A stretch of 64,000 nt of DNA from Flammeovirga aprica JL-4 (GTDB lineage: Bacteria; Bacteroidota; Bacteroidia; Cytophagales; Flammeovirgaceae). Below, piece after piece: positions 51,085 through 59,703 of the stretch. Below the pieces are notes generated by a model. The model worked only from the letters and a program-made list of their open reading frames with translations, was not told the DNA's origin and did not search any database. Location: contig NZ_JABANE010000047.1 of the NCBI RefSeq assembly GCF_012844305.1, forward strand, positions 1 through 64,000, read 5' to 3'. Position numbers and translations under genes: made by a program. How positions within the stretch are numbered: position 1 is the stretch's first letter; every line of letters begins with the position of its first letter.

Positions 51085-54000
51085 TTAGAAGATTGATTGT
51101 CTCTGTGCTTCGTGTTCATCGACAAGTAGAATTTCTTTTTCACTTTCCTCGTCAATAATTACGTGCGGTTTCAGACCAATCACCAACATATCATCAATTT
51201 GTTTCTGATTGCCATGAAGCATCCATTGTTCCATAAACTGATCCAATGCTTTACCCTGAAGGTCCATTTCTTTTTCATGGATAGAATAAAGAAGCTCTTT
51301 AAATGGTCTCTGCATCAATTTACGGCCATTAGGACCACCAAACTGATCTTGGTAACCATCAGAACAGATATACATTACTTTGATATCTTCTAAAGGCAGT
51401 GAATAAGAATCAAATACTTTCTTCTTCGTAGCCTTACCACCAATACCAAACTTACCACCTTTCAAACGCTTCAATTCGTCAGGATTGTGATTGTCGATAT
51501 AGTATAAAGGTCTGCCTGCACCTGCAAAAGTCAATGTTTTACGCTTTGGAGAAACCACACAGATGGCAATATCCATACCGTCACGGCTGTTTTCATTTTC
51601 TGCTTGATTCAAGGCTTGACGAATCATATCATTCATCAGTTTCAAAATTCTACCCGGATCAAGAATACCTCTTTCGTATACAATTTGGTTGAGAAGGTCA
51701 TTACCAATCAGTGACATGAAGGCACCCGGAACACCGTGACCAGTACAATCGGCCGCTACAATGATATGGTTTTCGTTTTTCTCACCATACCAGTGGAAGT
51801 CACCCGATACAATATCTCTTGGTTTCAAGTACACAAAACCATCCCAGTGCTGACCAATACCTTTCATTTGTTCTGCCATTTCAGTAGGCTGACCAAATAC
51901 GGCGGTTTGCATTCGTCTTGCATAGTTTACAGAACTCTTCACTTTGTCGTTGTGTTGAGAAAGTAGGAGGGCTTGTTCTTTTACAAGTTCGTTTTGTCTA
52001 AGGATTTGCTCCCTGTGACTCTTCATCTCTTGGTGCTGTTCACGAATAGTACGTGAAGTTTCCTCAAGTTCTGTGTTTTTATCTTTTAGCTTAGAAACGG
52101 CTTTATCGGCCTCTCTCTTCGCTCTTTCAAGTTCTTTGGTGTTATGGTTTAGAATGGCCTCTGATCTTTTCAGTCTGTTGAAGGCTTTTTCCAACTCATT
52201 GTTCTTCTCTGTTAATTCAGAAGACTGTTGCTCTACCTCTTGTGTTCTTAGGTTTACTTGTTCCTCCAGTTTTTTCTGCTCTCTTCTACTTCTAAGGATG
52301 TTAAGCTGAACGAAGATAAGGACAATCGTAATTGTACCCACTACATAGATTACGTAACTCCACCATTGTTTATAGAAAGGAGTAAAAACTGAGAATCTGA
52401 AAGATAAAGGTCTACTCCATGAGAAGTTACCTGTTTTTCTACCTCTGATTTCTAATGTGTAAGATGATCCCGGCTCTAGTTTATCAATTAATAAACCTTC
52501 ATGGTCTTTTTCAAAGTTGGTCCACTCATCTAATCCTGGGTAACCTAAAATACGTTTTTGCAAGGCAACGTTTTCAGTTGGATAAACAGGAATATGGAAA
52601 TCAACTCTCAAATATGAATCTGACGCTACTTCTGGTCTTTCATCATTGCTGATCTTATCACCACCCACGTGCACCTGCTCAATAAAAGGCTTCGGAGTTT
52701 CTTTTAATACCTGTAAGTTTGGAGCGAAACCAATACCTCTGGTAGAAGAGATAAATAATTTACCGAACTCATCAATGTAGAGACCTCTGTGGTTTAACTG
52801 ACCATCAGGAAGACCATCTTTATAAGTATAGCGTAAGTACTCGTCGTGTTCAAAATTGTAACGAATTAGACCTGATGGAGTTGCAATCCAAAGTTGTTGC
52901 TCTGAAGGGTCAATGGCTAAAGCGTTATTTGAGATAGATGTGAAATCACCAAGGTTTAAACGCTTGATTTTTCCATCTTTTAAAATCAAAGTACCATACG
53001 AAGTACCTAAGATTACATTACCATTTGAAGTCTTTCTGATATCATTAGTTTGAAGGTTTCCTCCCGACTTGAAGTTTAGTTCTTCAGTAAGGTTATCAAA
53101 ACCATCAATCACTTCATTGTATTGGAAAACTAACCCTTCTTTGGTTGTACCACCTAAAAGGATTTCATTAGCATCTGTAATTTCTATACTGATTGCTCTA
53201 CTAGAAACGCCTTCTTCTACACTATATATTTTTGTTTTGCCGTTAGGCTGAATCTTGATTACACCTGCAATACCATCTTGACAAACCCATAAGTTGCCGT
53301 ATTTGTCTTGTTTTATAACAAAGATGGCTCCACCGATATTAGAAAGGTCGAAATTTTTGATTGCTTGCTTGCCTTTCCATAAAACAAGGTGACCTTCTGC
53401 ATCTGAAGTCCATACACCTCCTTTAGTTGGTAAAACATTTAAAAAAGCATTTCCTGAAGGCTTTACTTTTATCTTATGGTTAAGTTTAAATTCATTGATA
53501 GAGTTTAAGCTACCCGAGTAGAAGTTGTCTCCATCTGTGAAATATAAATTCTTATCGTCACCATTAATGTCTTGGATAAACGAAGTAGTGATGTTTTGAG
53601 CAAATTGATTAAAAGGAAGCTGTTGGAATAAAGAAACCCCGTTGTCTCTTGCTAACCAAAGATCCAAGTCGTTGTAATACATTGCATTACCATTGTATAC
53701 ACCTAATTCAGCATCCCTGTGGAGTTTGAAACCTTCATAAGTACTCTCCAGTCTGTACATACCTTTTAACCAACAAGAAACCATATAAGTATCAGTGCCG
53801 ATTTCCTGAATGTAGGAAGCGTCTAATCTTTGACCAATTTGTTTGCGGGTTACTTTATTTCCTTTGATTTCTACAAGAGAAACACCTTTTCCTGTATCAG
53901 CAACAAGGAAAGAAGAACCGTTGTACCAAATCGCATGTTGAATGTTGTCTAATGCTAGATTCGCATTAAGATTATAGAACTGATTAGCCTCTTTGTCAAA

Positions 54001-54621
54001 TTTTAAAACTGCCCCTGTGTGATGGAAAGCGAACAATTCTCCATCGATATTTTCTACAAGCTGGAATGATCTGTTTTGAGCCTCATTAATTAAATCAAAA
54101 TTACTGAACACCAACTCAAATTTTCCAGAAGGAGCCTGTTTGAAAATTTGTGAGTTATCAGCAGCCCAAAGCACATTGTTTCTGTCCTCATAAAGCATTT
54201 TTCCGTAGTACAGATCTCCTTCATCAGCGTCAGGCGTTTTTGTCTGCATCAACATTTTGAAAGTCACTTCATCAGGCGTGCTGTATATCTGAACAATTTC
54301 TTTGTCTGTAATCGCATATAATGAACCGTCCTTTTTCTGCAAAAGTTGTTTTATGTAATTACTGTTAAGCTGGCTGCTTCCGTAACTTTTGAAGGTTAAG
54401 CCATTATAGCGTACTAGGCCATTGTCAGTACCCATCCACAAATAACCGATAGAGTCTTTTGCAATACTTTTGATGTACTCTGATTTCAGACCATTATCCT
54501 TAGAATAGTGTGTACTTAGGATATTCTGAGCTGATAGGGATGTACTGATGAGAAGTAAAGATGAGGTAATAAGTTGTATGAAAAAATGAATACGGAGATT
54601 CGAATTTGTTGCTCTACCCAT
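51085..54621 (-). CDS. Sensor protein: Reg_prop propeller, Y_Y_Y, coiled coil, SpoIIE phosphatase
   Basis: This 1178-residue membrane protein has a signal peptide (residues about 8-32), two-component-regulator propeller repeats (about 35-680, with repeats of the type IGYLWMGTDNGLVRYNG), a Y_Y_Y-like domain (about 690-765), one membrane span (about 775-797), a long coiled coil (about 800-920, for example SELTEKNNELEKAF) and a C-terminal SpoIIE/RsbU-type PP2C phosphatase (about 935-1160; LKPRDIVSGDFHWYG, CTGHGVPGAFMS and AICVVSP carry metal-binding Asp and Gly). It probably converts a periplasmic signal into dephosphorylation of an anti-sigma-factor antagonist. Neither an antagonist nor an RsbW-like kinase gene is adjacent, so its partner is elsewhere. 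Confidence 0.9.
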   Translation of the reverse strand: MGRATNSNLRIHFFIQLITSSLLLISTSLSAQNILSTHYSKDNGLKSEYIKSIAKDSIGYLWMGTDNGLVRYNGLTFKSYGSSQLNSNYIKQLLQKKDGSLYAITDKEIVQIYSTPDEVTFKMLMQTKTPDADEGDLYYGKMLYEDRNNVLWAADNSQIFKQAPSGKFELVFSNFDLINEAQNRSFQLVENIDGELFAFHHTGAVLKFDKEANQFYNLNANLALDNIQHAIWYNGSSFLVADTGKGVSLVEIKGNKVTRKQIGQRLDASYIQEIGTDTYMVSCWLKGMYRLESTYEGFKLHRDAELGVYNGNAMYYNDLDLWLARDNGVSLFQQLPFNQFAQNITTSFIQDINGDDKNLYFTDGDNFYSGSLNSINEFKLNHKIKVKPSGNAFLNVLPTKGGVWTSDAEGHLVLWKGKQAIKNFDLSNIGGAIFVIKQDKYGNLWVCQDGIAGVIKIQPNGKTKIYSVEEGVSSRAISIEITDANEILLGGTTKEGLVFQYNEVIDGFDNLTEELNFKSGGNLQTNDIRKTSNGNVILGTSYGTLILKDGKIKRLNLGDFTSISNNALAIDPSEQQLWIATPSGLIRYNFEHDEYLRYTYKDGLPDGQLNHRGLYIDEFGKLFISSTRGIGFAPNLQVLKETPKPFIEQVHVGGDKISNDERPEVASDSYLRVDFHIPVYPTENVALQKRILGYPGLDEWTNFEKDHEGLLIDKLEPGSSYTLEIRGRKTGNFSWSRPLSFRFSVFTPFYKQWWSYVIYVVGTITIVLIFVQLNILRSRREQKKLEEQVNLRTQEVEQQSSELTEKNNELEKAFNRLKRSEAILNHNTKELERAKREADKAVSKLKDKNTELEETSRTIREQHQEMKSHREQILRQNELVKEQALLLSQHNDKVKSSVNYARRMQTAVFGQPTEMAEQMKGIGQHWDGFVYLKPRDIVSGDFHWYGEKNENHIIVAADCTGHGVPGAFMSLIGNDLLNQIVYERGILDPGRILKLMNDMIRQALNQAENENSRDGMDIAICVVSPKRKTLTFAGAGRPLYYIDNHNPDELKRLKGGKFGIGGKATKKKVFDSYSLPLEDIKVMYICSDGYQDQFGGPNGRKLMQRPFKELLYSIHEKEMDLQGKALDQFMEQWMLHGNQKQIDDMLVIGLKPHVIIDEESEKEILLVDEHEAQRQSIF

Positions 54622-54897
54622 AACAAAAAAATGCGATTATGATATATGATTCAAATGGACAGTCTTTGATATGTTAAAAAATAAAGACTAATGAGTTGCT
54701 GTATATTACAGTTTTTTCTCAAAATAATCAAATATTAGAATGTTTAGATTCTAAATATGTAATAGAATGCTAAATGTTTAATAATTATATATGTTAATAG
54801 CCCTCAAAAGTGGACAACAGTTGAGTGTTATATTATTATTAAAATCAATAGAAATATTTGAATAGTACTATTTTTGAGGAGAAATGAAGGTGTTTTT

Positions 54898-55512
54898 TTA
54901 TTTTCGCATGTAGTGCAGATTTACACTGTCTTTAAAATTAATTTTCACCTTTCTGTGCCCGCTAATTCTAGATAGAATGGGAGCGAGGTACAGTTTAGCG
55001 TTTTCTTTCGCTTTTGCTTCCAGCTGCATTTCCTGTCCTGTCTTTTTAAGTTTTTTCTCTGCTTCAATGTACAGCTGATTCATAGCCTCGGGGCTTGCAA
55101 ACTCAGAAGAATAAACTTTGACTTCTTTAGGATTGACTCTTCCATCAATATTCAGCATTGGAAGATCAACAACAACTGTAGAGTCAATAATGTGAATATC
55201 ATCTTCCTGAATTTCGCTTAAGTTGATATAAGCTACAATTTCACCGCCAATAACAGCAAGGATTTTTGATTTGAAATAATCTTTCGCAACAGGAATATCA
55301 GCAAAATATTCACTGTCTTCAGTATATTCTGCTACATCTCTTACATGTGCTTTGTATAACTCAAGTCGGCCAAGACCTTCTAACTCTTCTACAATTAATT
55401 GATGTTCATTAGTAGTATCAGCGTAGCTTTCTGAAAAGAAATCCCAAACGATATAAGTAGCCATAAGTATAGCCAAAACAGTAAGGATTGATGTATGTAA
55501 TTTCGAGGACAT
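54898..55512 (-). CDS. DUF4230 family membrane-anchored protein
   Basis: This 204-residue protein has one N-terminal membrane span (about residues 8-25) and a mature domain with alternating strands and a long helix (about 150-185). The pattern, including IAYINLSEIQEDDIHIIDS-like strands before a helix, fits DUF4230, a family of unknown function found in Bacteroidota. It stands alone on the minus strand, 276 bases upstream of which (in window order) is the SpoIIE sensor gene start. No catalytic motif is visible. Confidence 0.7.
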   Translation of the reverse strand: MSSKLHTSILTVLAILMATYIVWDFFSESYADTTNEHQLIVEELEGLGRLELYKAHVRDVAEYTEDSEYFADIPVAKDYFKSKILAVIGGEIVAYINLSEIQEDDIHIIDSTVVVDLPMLNIDGRVNPKEVKVYSSEFASPEAMNQLYIEAEKKLKKTGQEMQLEAKAKENAKLYLAPILSRISGHRKVKINFKDSVNLHYMRK

Positions 55513-55818
55513 AATCTTAATTTTGGATCGTTAGATTAAACGTAAATTTAAGTGCAGAAAATTCAAATCGCTAACATTCAGCAGAATGACTTACAAATGT
55601 TTACATAATTAATGTTAGTAAATAAAATTTACTTAAAGATGGTGATTTTTCTTAACATATTTTGCTTCTAATACAGGAATGTTATGGCTGATATTATAGA
55701 TTAAACAGACTTTAACCTATTGAAAATTAAGAGGAAACAATGTTGTGGAAAATAAGTGTTTAAATTATTTTCCGCAGGTCTCAAAAACTAGGATTGCACT
55801 ACTTTTTAACCTTACGAT
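55513..55818. other. AT-rich intergenic region without genes
   Basis: No reading frame of note, repeat or structured RNA was seen. It separates two divergent genes and should hold the promoter of the minus-strand DUF4230 gene, which I could not localise. Confidence 0.4.
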
Positions 55819-55848
55819 TTGTTGATAAGATTAATTATACTACTTTTG
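55819..55848 (+). promoter_or_regulatory. Promoter of the SNF2 helicase gene
   Basis: TTG at 55819-55821 is followed after exactly 19 bases by TACTTTTG at 55841-55848, a full consensus match. Transcription would start near 55855, giving a 45-nt leader. Confidence 0.8.
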
Positions 55849-55898
55849 ATGATTTAGAAATTGGAAAAATTGTTTAGTAAAAAGAGTTCTGAGCGCAG

Positions 55899-58814
55899 AT
55901 GAAAGTTTCCACATCCCAACCCTTTCAATTGGTTTTTTCTTTATTTGAACATCAATTTTTAGGCTATTTATTTGAATCCTTTGTGGTGCAGTTAAACCAC
56001 GATAATAAGTTGACCCTTCAACATCAGAATATTTCTGCAAGAAATGCCCATGAGTTTTCGAGCAGGCTGGATGAGAAGGATTATGAACTGATAGACCTGA
56101 TGGACAACATTCAGCCCGATGCTGTGGCACATCGTTTTGGTGGAAAAAAACGACAAAAGGCCAATGCGTTTTTCTTATCTACTTTTGATGAGAAGAAGGG
56201 TGATGAATTGCTTCAAAAAAGAATTCTGGATTATGTGGAGGAAGAAAGAATTAAAATCCTCAACCGTCTGACGGGTAAGATGGTTTTTGAAATGGGAAAA
56301 GACGGAAATCCTACTTACAAAACAATCCGCGTTCAGAAAGAAAAAGCATCTATTACTTTCCGTTTCTGGAGAAATAAAGATAAAGAAAATACCAACTACA
56401 GGCCTTTCATGTTTTTTAATGGTGAAAAGGTCGAGTTCCAATATAAAAATGCTGTGCTTCTTTCTAACAAACCGGCTTGGTTGCTGTTGGAAGGAAAGCT
56501 TTACACTTTCGAGGGTGAAGTGGATGGCAAGAAAATCAAACCATTCTTATTTAAAAACTTTATAGCGATTCCTAAAAAAATGGAACCAAGCTATTACGAA
56601 AAGTTTATCACTCACCTGATCGAAGATTATAGAGTAAAAGCAGACGGTTTTGAAATAGTCCGTCTGGAAGAAGAAGCTTCGGCCTCATTACTTTTAAAAG
56701 AAATAGTGACGGCAGACAACGGATCGGAAGAAAGTGAACCTGTAGTCAATGATGTGGAGTTGAGCCTCGTCTTCAAATATGGAGACCGTGTGGTAGAAGG
56801 AAGTACTATTGGTAAAAAGAGTCATGTAAATTTAGAGTATATAGACGATGAATTTACATTCTATAAAATGAACCGCAAGGTCAAATATGAAAAAGCGGTA
56901 AGGGATAATGTGATGCAGTTGGGATTGGAGATTGGCAAAAAAGGGAAAGTGATTTTACCGAAAAACGATGCCTTTTCATGGATCTCAAATAATGCTCAAG
57001 CCCTTGAGGAAAGCAATGTCTTGATTGATCAGGACGGTGCAATCGAAAAGAAATACTTTATCGGAAAATCAGTCATCAACTTAGAGGTGGAAGAGGACCG
57101 AGATTGGTTTGATATTAAAACCAAAGTCCTTTTCGGTGAATTTGAGATTCCTTTTACCGTTATCAGAAAGCTAATTGTTTCGGGCCGTCATGAGTTTGAA
57201 TTGCCGAATGGAGAAATTGCTGTGATTCCGAATGTTTGGTTTTCTCAGTATCAGGAGCTTTTCTATTTCCTTAATAATGACTCTGAAACACCAAGATTGC
57301 ACAAACATCACTTGGCATTAGTACAGGAATTGAAGGAAGGATCATTAGCTAAAGTGAGTTTGAATGAAAGACTTTCTAAGCTGAATGATTTTGATAAAAT
57401 TGAAGATTATGATGTGCCTAAAGGTTTCAAAGGAAAACTGAGACCTTACCAAAAAGCAGGTTATAATTGGATGAGATTCCTTTCTGAGTACAATTTTGGT
57501 GGCTGTTTGGCAGATGATATGGGTCTGGGTAAAACCGTTCAGACCTTGGCTGTATTAGAGCATGAAAGAGGTGCGGAAAATGGCACTTCTTTGCTTATTA
57601 TGCCTACTTCACTGGTGTATAACTGGGAAATGGAAGCCAAGAAGTTTACACCAAAAATGAAGATTTTAAACTATACAGGTACCAATAGACAGAAGAACCC
57701 TGAAAAGTTCGGATTGTACGATTTGGTGATTACTTCATATGGTACAGCTCGTATCGATGCCGATATTTTATCGCAATACTTCTTCAATTACATCATATTG
57801 GATGAAGCGCAGATTATCAAAAACCCTTCGTCTATTGTTACTAAATCAGTCAATCAACTGAAATCAAGAAAGCGTCTGTTACTGACAGGTACGCCAATTG
57901 AAAATACCACAATGGACCTTTGGTCAGAGATGAACTTTGCGAATGAAGGGCTTTTAGGAGGACAGAACTTCTTTAAGAAGGAATTTTTACATCCAATTGA
58001 AAGAAAGAAGGATGAAGAGAAATATGCAAAGCTTTACCGCTTGATCAAGCCGTTTGTGATGCGCAGGCATAAATCACAAGTCGCCTCTGAATTGCCGGAG
58101 AAGATTGAGAAGGTGATGTATATTGATATGACTTCTGAGCAGAAAGCAAAATATGAAGAAATCAAGTCTTCGTATAGAAATGAGATTCTAGAGCATATTG
58201 AAAGTACAGGAGTGAAAGGGTCTCAGTTTATGCTTCTCAAAGGTTTGACGGAACTAAGACAGTTAGCGAATCACCCGGTGCTCTTAGAAGAGAAATACGA
58301 GCATTCTGCAGGTAAATTTGATGAAGTGATCCGCTCACTGGAAAATGCAACAGCAGAAGGTCATAAAATTTTAGTCTTTAGTCAGTTTGTAAAGCATCTA
58401 ACACTGTTTAGGAAAGAACTTGACGATAAAGGTTTTGATTATGCTTATCTGGACGGGGGAACGAAAGACAGAAAGAAAGAGGTGAACAAGTTCCAAAACT
58501 CTAAGAAAGTTCAGATCTTCTTGATTTCCTTAAAAGCAGGTGGTCTTGGTTTGAACCTTACTGCGGCGGATTATGTTTTCATTCTTGATCCTTGGTGGAA
58601 TCCAGCCATCGAAGCGCAAGCAGTAGATAGGGCACACCGAATCGGTCAGGAAAATAAGGTGATGGTTTATAAATTTATTACCAGAGGTACGGTAGAAGAG
58701 AAAATTTTGGCTTTACAGCAAAGTAAAAAAGAGCTGGCCGATACTTTGATCACCACTGAGGAAAGCTTTATGAAGAAGTTGAGCAAGGATGATATTACAA
58801 ACCTTCTCTCATAA
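55899..58814 (+). CDS. SNF2-family DEAD/DEAH-box ATPase (helicase-like)
   Basis: This 971-residue protein has an N-terminal region of unknown fold (about 1-520) and a C-terminal SNF2 ATPase core. Motif I is CLADDMGLGKTVQTLAV near residue 547, motif II DEAQ near 637, motif III LLTGTPIENT near 668, and the second RecA lobe shows VFSQFVKHL, then LKAGGLGLNLTAADYV and motif VI as QAVDRAHRIGQENKV. Such proteins translocate on double-stranded DNA or remodel nucleoprotein, often in transcription recycling (RapA-like) or repair. It is a standalone gene with no restriction or defence partners nearby. It uses the strong promoter at 55819. Confidence 0.93.
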   Translation: MKVSTSQPFQLVFSLFEHQFLGYLFESFVVQLNHDNKLTLQHQNISARNAHEFSSRLDEKDYELIDLMDNIQPDAVAHRFGGKKRQKANAFFLSTFDEKKGDELLQKRILDYVEEERIKILNRLTGKMVFEMGKDGNPTYKTIRVQKEKASITFRFWRNKDKENTNYRPFMFFNGEKVEFQYKNAVLLSNKPAWLLLEGKLYTFEGEVDGKKIKPFLFKNFIAIPKKMEPSYYEKFITHLIEDYRVKADGFEIVRLEEEASASLLLKEIVTADNGSEESEPVVNDVELSLVFKYGDRVVEGSTIGKKSHVNLEYIDDEFTFYKMNRKVKYEKAVRDNVMQLGLEIGKKGKVILPKNDAFSWISNNAQALEESNVLIDQDGAIEKKYFIGKSVINLEVEEDRDWFDIKTKVLFGEFEIPFTVIRKLIVSGRHEFELPNGEIAVIPNVWFSQYQELFYFLNNDSETPRLHKHHLALVQELKEGSLAKVSLNERLSKLNDFDKIEDYDVPKGFKGKLRPYQKAGYNWMRFLSEYNFGGCLADDMGLGKTVQTLAVLEHERGAENGTSLLIMPTSLVYNWEMEAKKFTPKMKILNYTGTNRQKNPEKFGLYDLVITSYGTARIDADILSQYFFNYIILDEAQIIKNPSSIVTKSVNQLKSRKRLLLTGTPIENTTMDLWSEMNFANEGLLGGQNFFKKEFLHPIERKKDEEKYAKLYRLIKPFVMRRHKSQVASELPEKIEKVMYIDMTSEQKAKYEEIKSSYRNEILEHIESTGVKGSQFMLLKGLTELRQLANHPVLLEEKYEHSAGKFDEVIRSLENATAEGHKILVFSQFVKHLTLFRKELDDKGFDYAYLDGGTKDRKKEVNKFQNSKKVQIFLISLKAGGLGLNLTAADYVFILDPWWNPAIEAQAVDRAHRIGQENKVMVYKFITRGTVEEKILALQQSKKELADTLITTEESFMKKLSKDDITNLLS

Positions 58815-58924
58815 TGTTTTCAGCTTTGAATTTTTTTTCAATAAAAAAATCATCTTTAATTTATTGAAAGCTAAATAATTAGCGCTAACTTATAAGTTTT
58901 TGAGAAAAAAATAATAAAAAACCA

Positions 58925-58954
58925 TTGCACAATAAAAAAATGTACTTACCTTTG
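58925..58954 (+). promoter_or_regulatory. Promoter of the SRP RNA gene
   Basis: TTG at 58925-58927 is followed after exactly 19 bases by TACCTTTG at 58947-58954, a full match to the Bacteroidota consensus. It sits 7 bases before the predicted RNA 5' end. Confidence 0.85.
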
Positions 58955-58960
58955 CATCGC

Positions 58961-59050
58961 AAGTCGGGTCGATTTGCTCCTCCGAATCCCCCAGGTGCGG
59001 AAGCAAGCAAGGGTAAGGAGTTGAGCGATGCGTTCCCGGCTTGTTTTTTA
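58961..59050 (+). ncRNA. ffs: Small signal recognition particle RNA (4.5S type)
   Basis: The RNA has the SRP helix 8 core: CCCCCAGGTGCGGAAGCAAG followed by CAAGGG, that is the AGG-x-x-CGGAAG...AGCA symmetric-loop pattern bound by Ffh. The ends pair (AAGTCGGG with CCCGGCTT, one wobble) and the 3' end runs into TTTTTT, giving an RNA of about 85-90 nt. It guides membrane-protein ribosomes to FtsY. A perfect promoter precedes it. The ends are estimates. It lies between the SNF2 gene and a small secreted-protein gene; 58815-58924 has no other feature. Confidence 0.88.
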
Positions 59051-59067
59051 TACAAGAAATTTTACTA

Positions 59068-59109
59068 AAAAAGGCTGTCTTGATTTTGAAATCAGGACAG
59101 CCTTTTTTG
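59068..59109. terminator. Bidirectional terminator
   Basis: A long stem (AAGGCTGTC(T)TGATT with AATCA(G)GACAGCCTT) is flanked by A and T runs on both sides, so it can end transcription of the SRP RNA from the left and of the small secreted-protein gene from the right. Confidence 0.9.
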
Positions 59110-59145
59110 TTCACAATTAAAATAATTCTACCCGAGGGTAGTGAA

Positions 59146-59511
59146 TTATTTCTTTTTAGTACTGCTAGATGAAGAACTAGAAGTTTTCTTTTGTGAAGAG
59201 CTACTTGTTGATGTTTTCTTTGTATCTGAAGAACTGCTTGTCGATGACTTTTTAGTAGCTGAAGAACTTGTAGTTGCTTTTTTCTGTGGAGAAGTGCCTC
59301 CAACATTGCATCCGCTTTTAAATTTGCATACAGACATTCCTGATTTAAGAGAAGTAACTTCTGTTACTTTATTCTTACACTTTTTCAAGGCAGGGCAATC
59401 CTTTTTGATGTGAGCAACTTTACTAGTTCCACAGATGTAGTACTTTGTTGCGATAGGGGTTGCGATGGCAGTCGAAAAAGTTAATGCTAATGCAATAGCT
59501 AAGAATTTCAT
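59146..59511 (-). CDS. Small secreted protein with Cys motif and Ser/Lys/Thr tail
   Basis: This 121-residue protein has a signal peptide (about residues 1-18). The central part (about 24-70) has the pattern YYICGTSKVAHIKKDCPALK, then a late cysteine after VTSLKSGMSVC, resembling a small Ada-like metal-binding fold (His-x3-Cys with later Cys) seen in short secreted proteins. The last 48 residues are low complexity, made of Ser, Thr and Lys (KKSSTSSSSDTKKTSTSS). Such tails suggest flexible, possibly glycosylated or surface-attached segments. The metal-binding idea is inference. It is convergent with the SRP RNA gene across a shared terminator. Confidence 0.65.
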   Translation of the reverse strand: MKFLAIALALTFSTAIATPIATKYYICGTSKVAHIKKDCPALKKCKNKVTEVTSLKSGMSVCKFKSGCNVGGTSPQKKATTSSSATKKSSTSSSSDTKKTSTSSSSQKKTSSSSSSSTKKK

Positions 59512-59703
59512 ATTTAAAAAATAAGATTCGTTGAAGATTAGTTTAACTGACTTAATATATGTAAAAAAAATTATAAACCCGTAACACTGCTGATTTTTTA
59601 TTTTATTGAATTTATTGTAGTTTGTGTCGGTGTAAAAGCAAATGCAAGTGAACTTTGTATTTTTTTTAGCAAATTATTTTTCAACTTCAAACAATATATT
59701 CAA

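Noticed and set aside
55899-58814. SNF2 protein as part of a phage-defence island
   Set aside because: No nuclease, methylase or other defence partner lies beside it; neighbours are SRP RNA, a DUF4230 gene and small secreted proteins.
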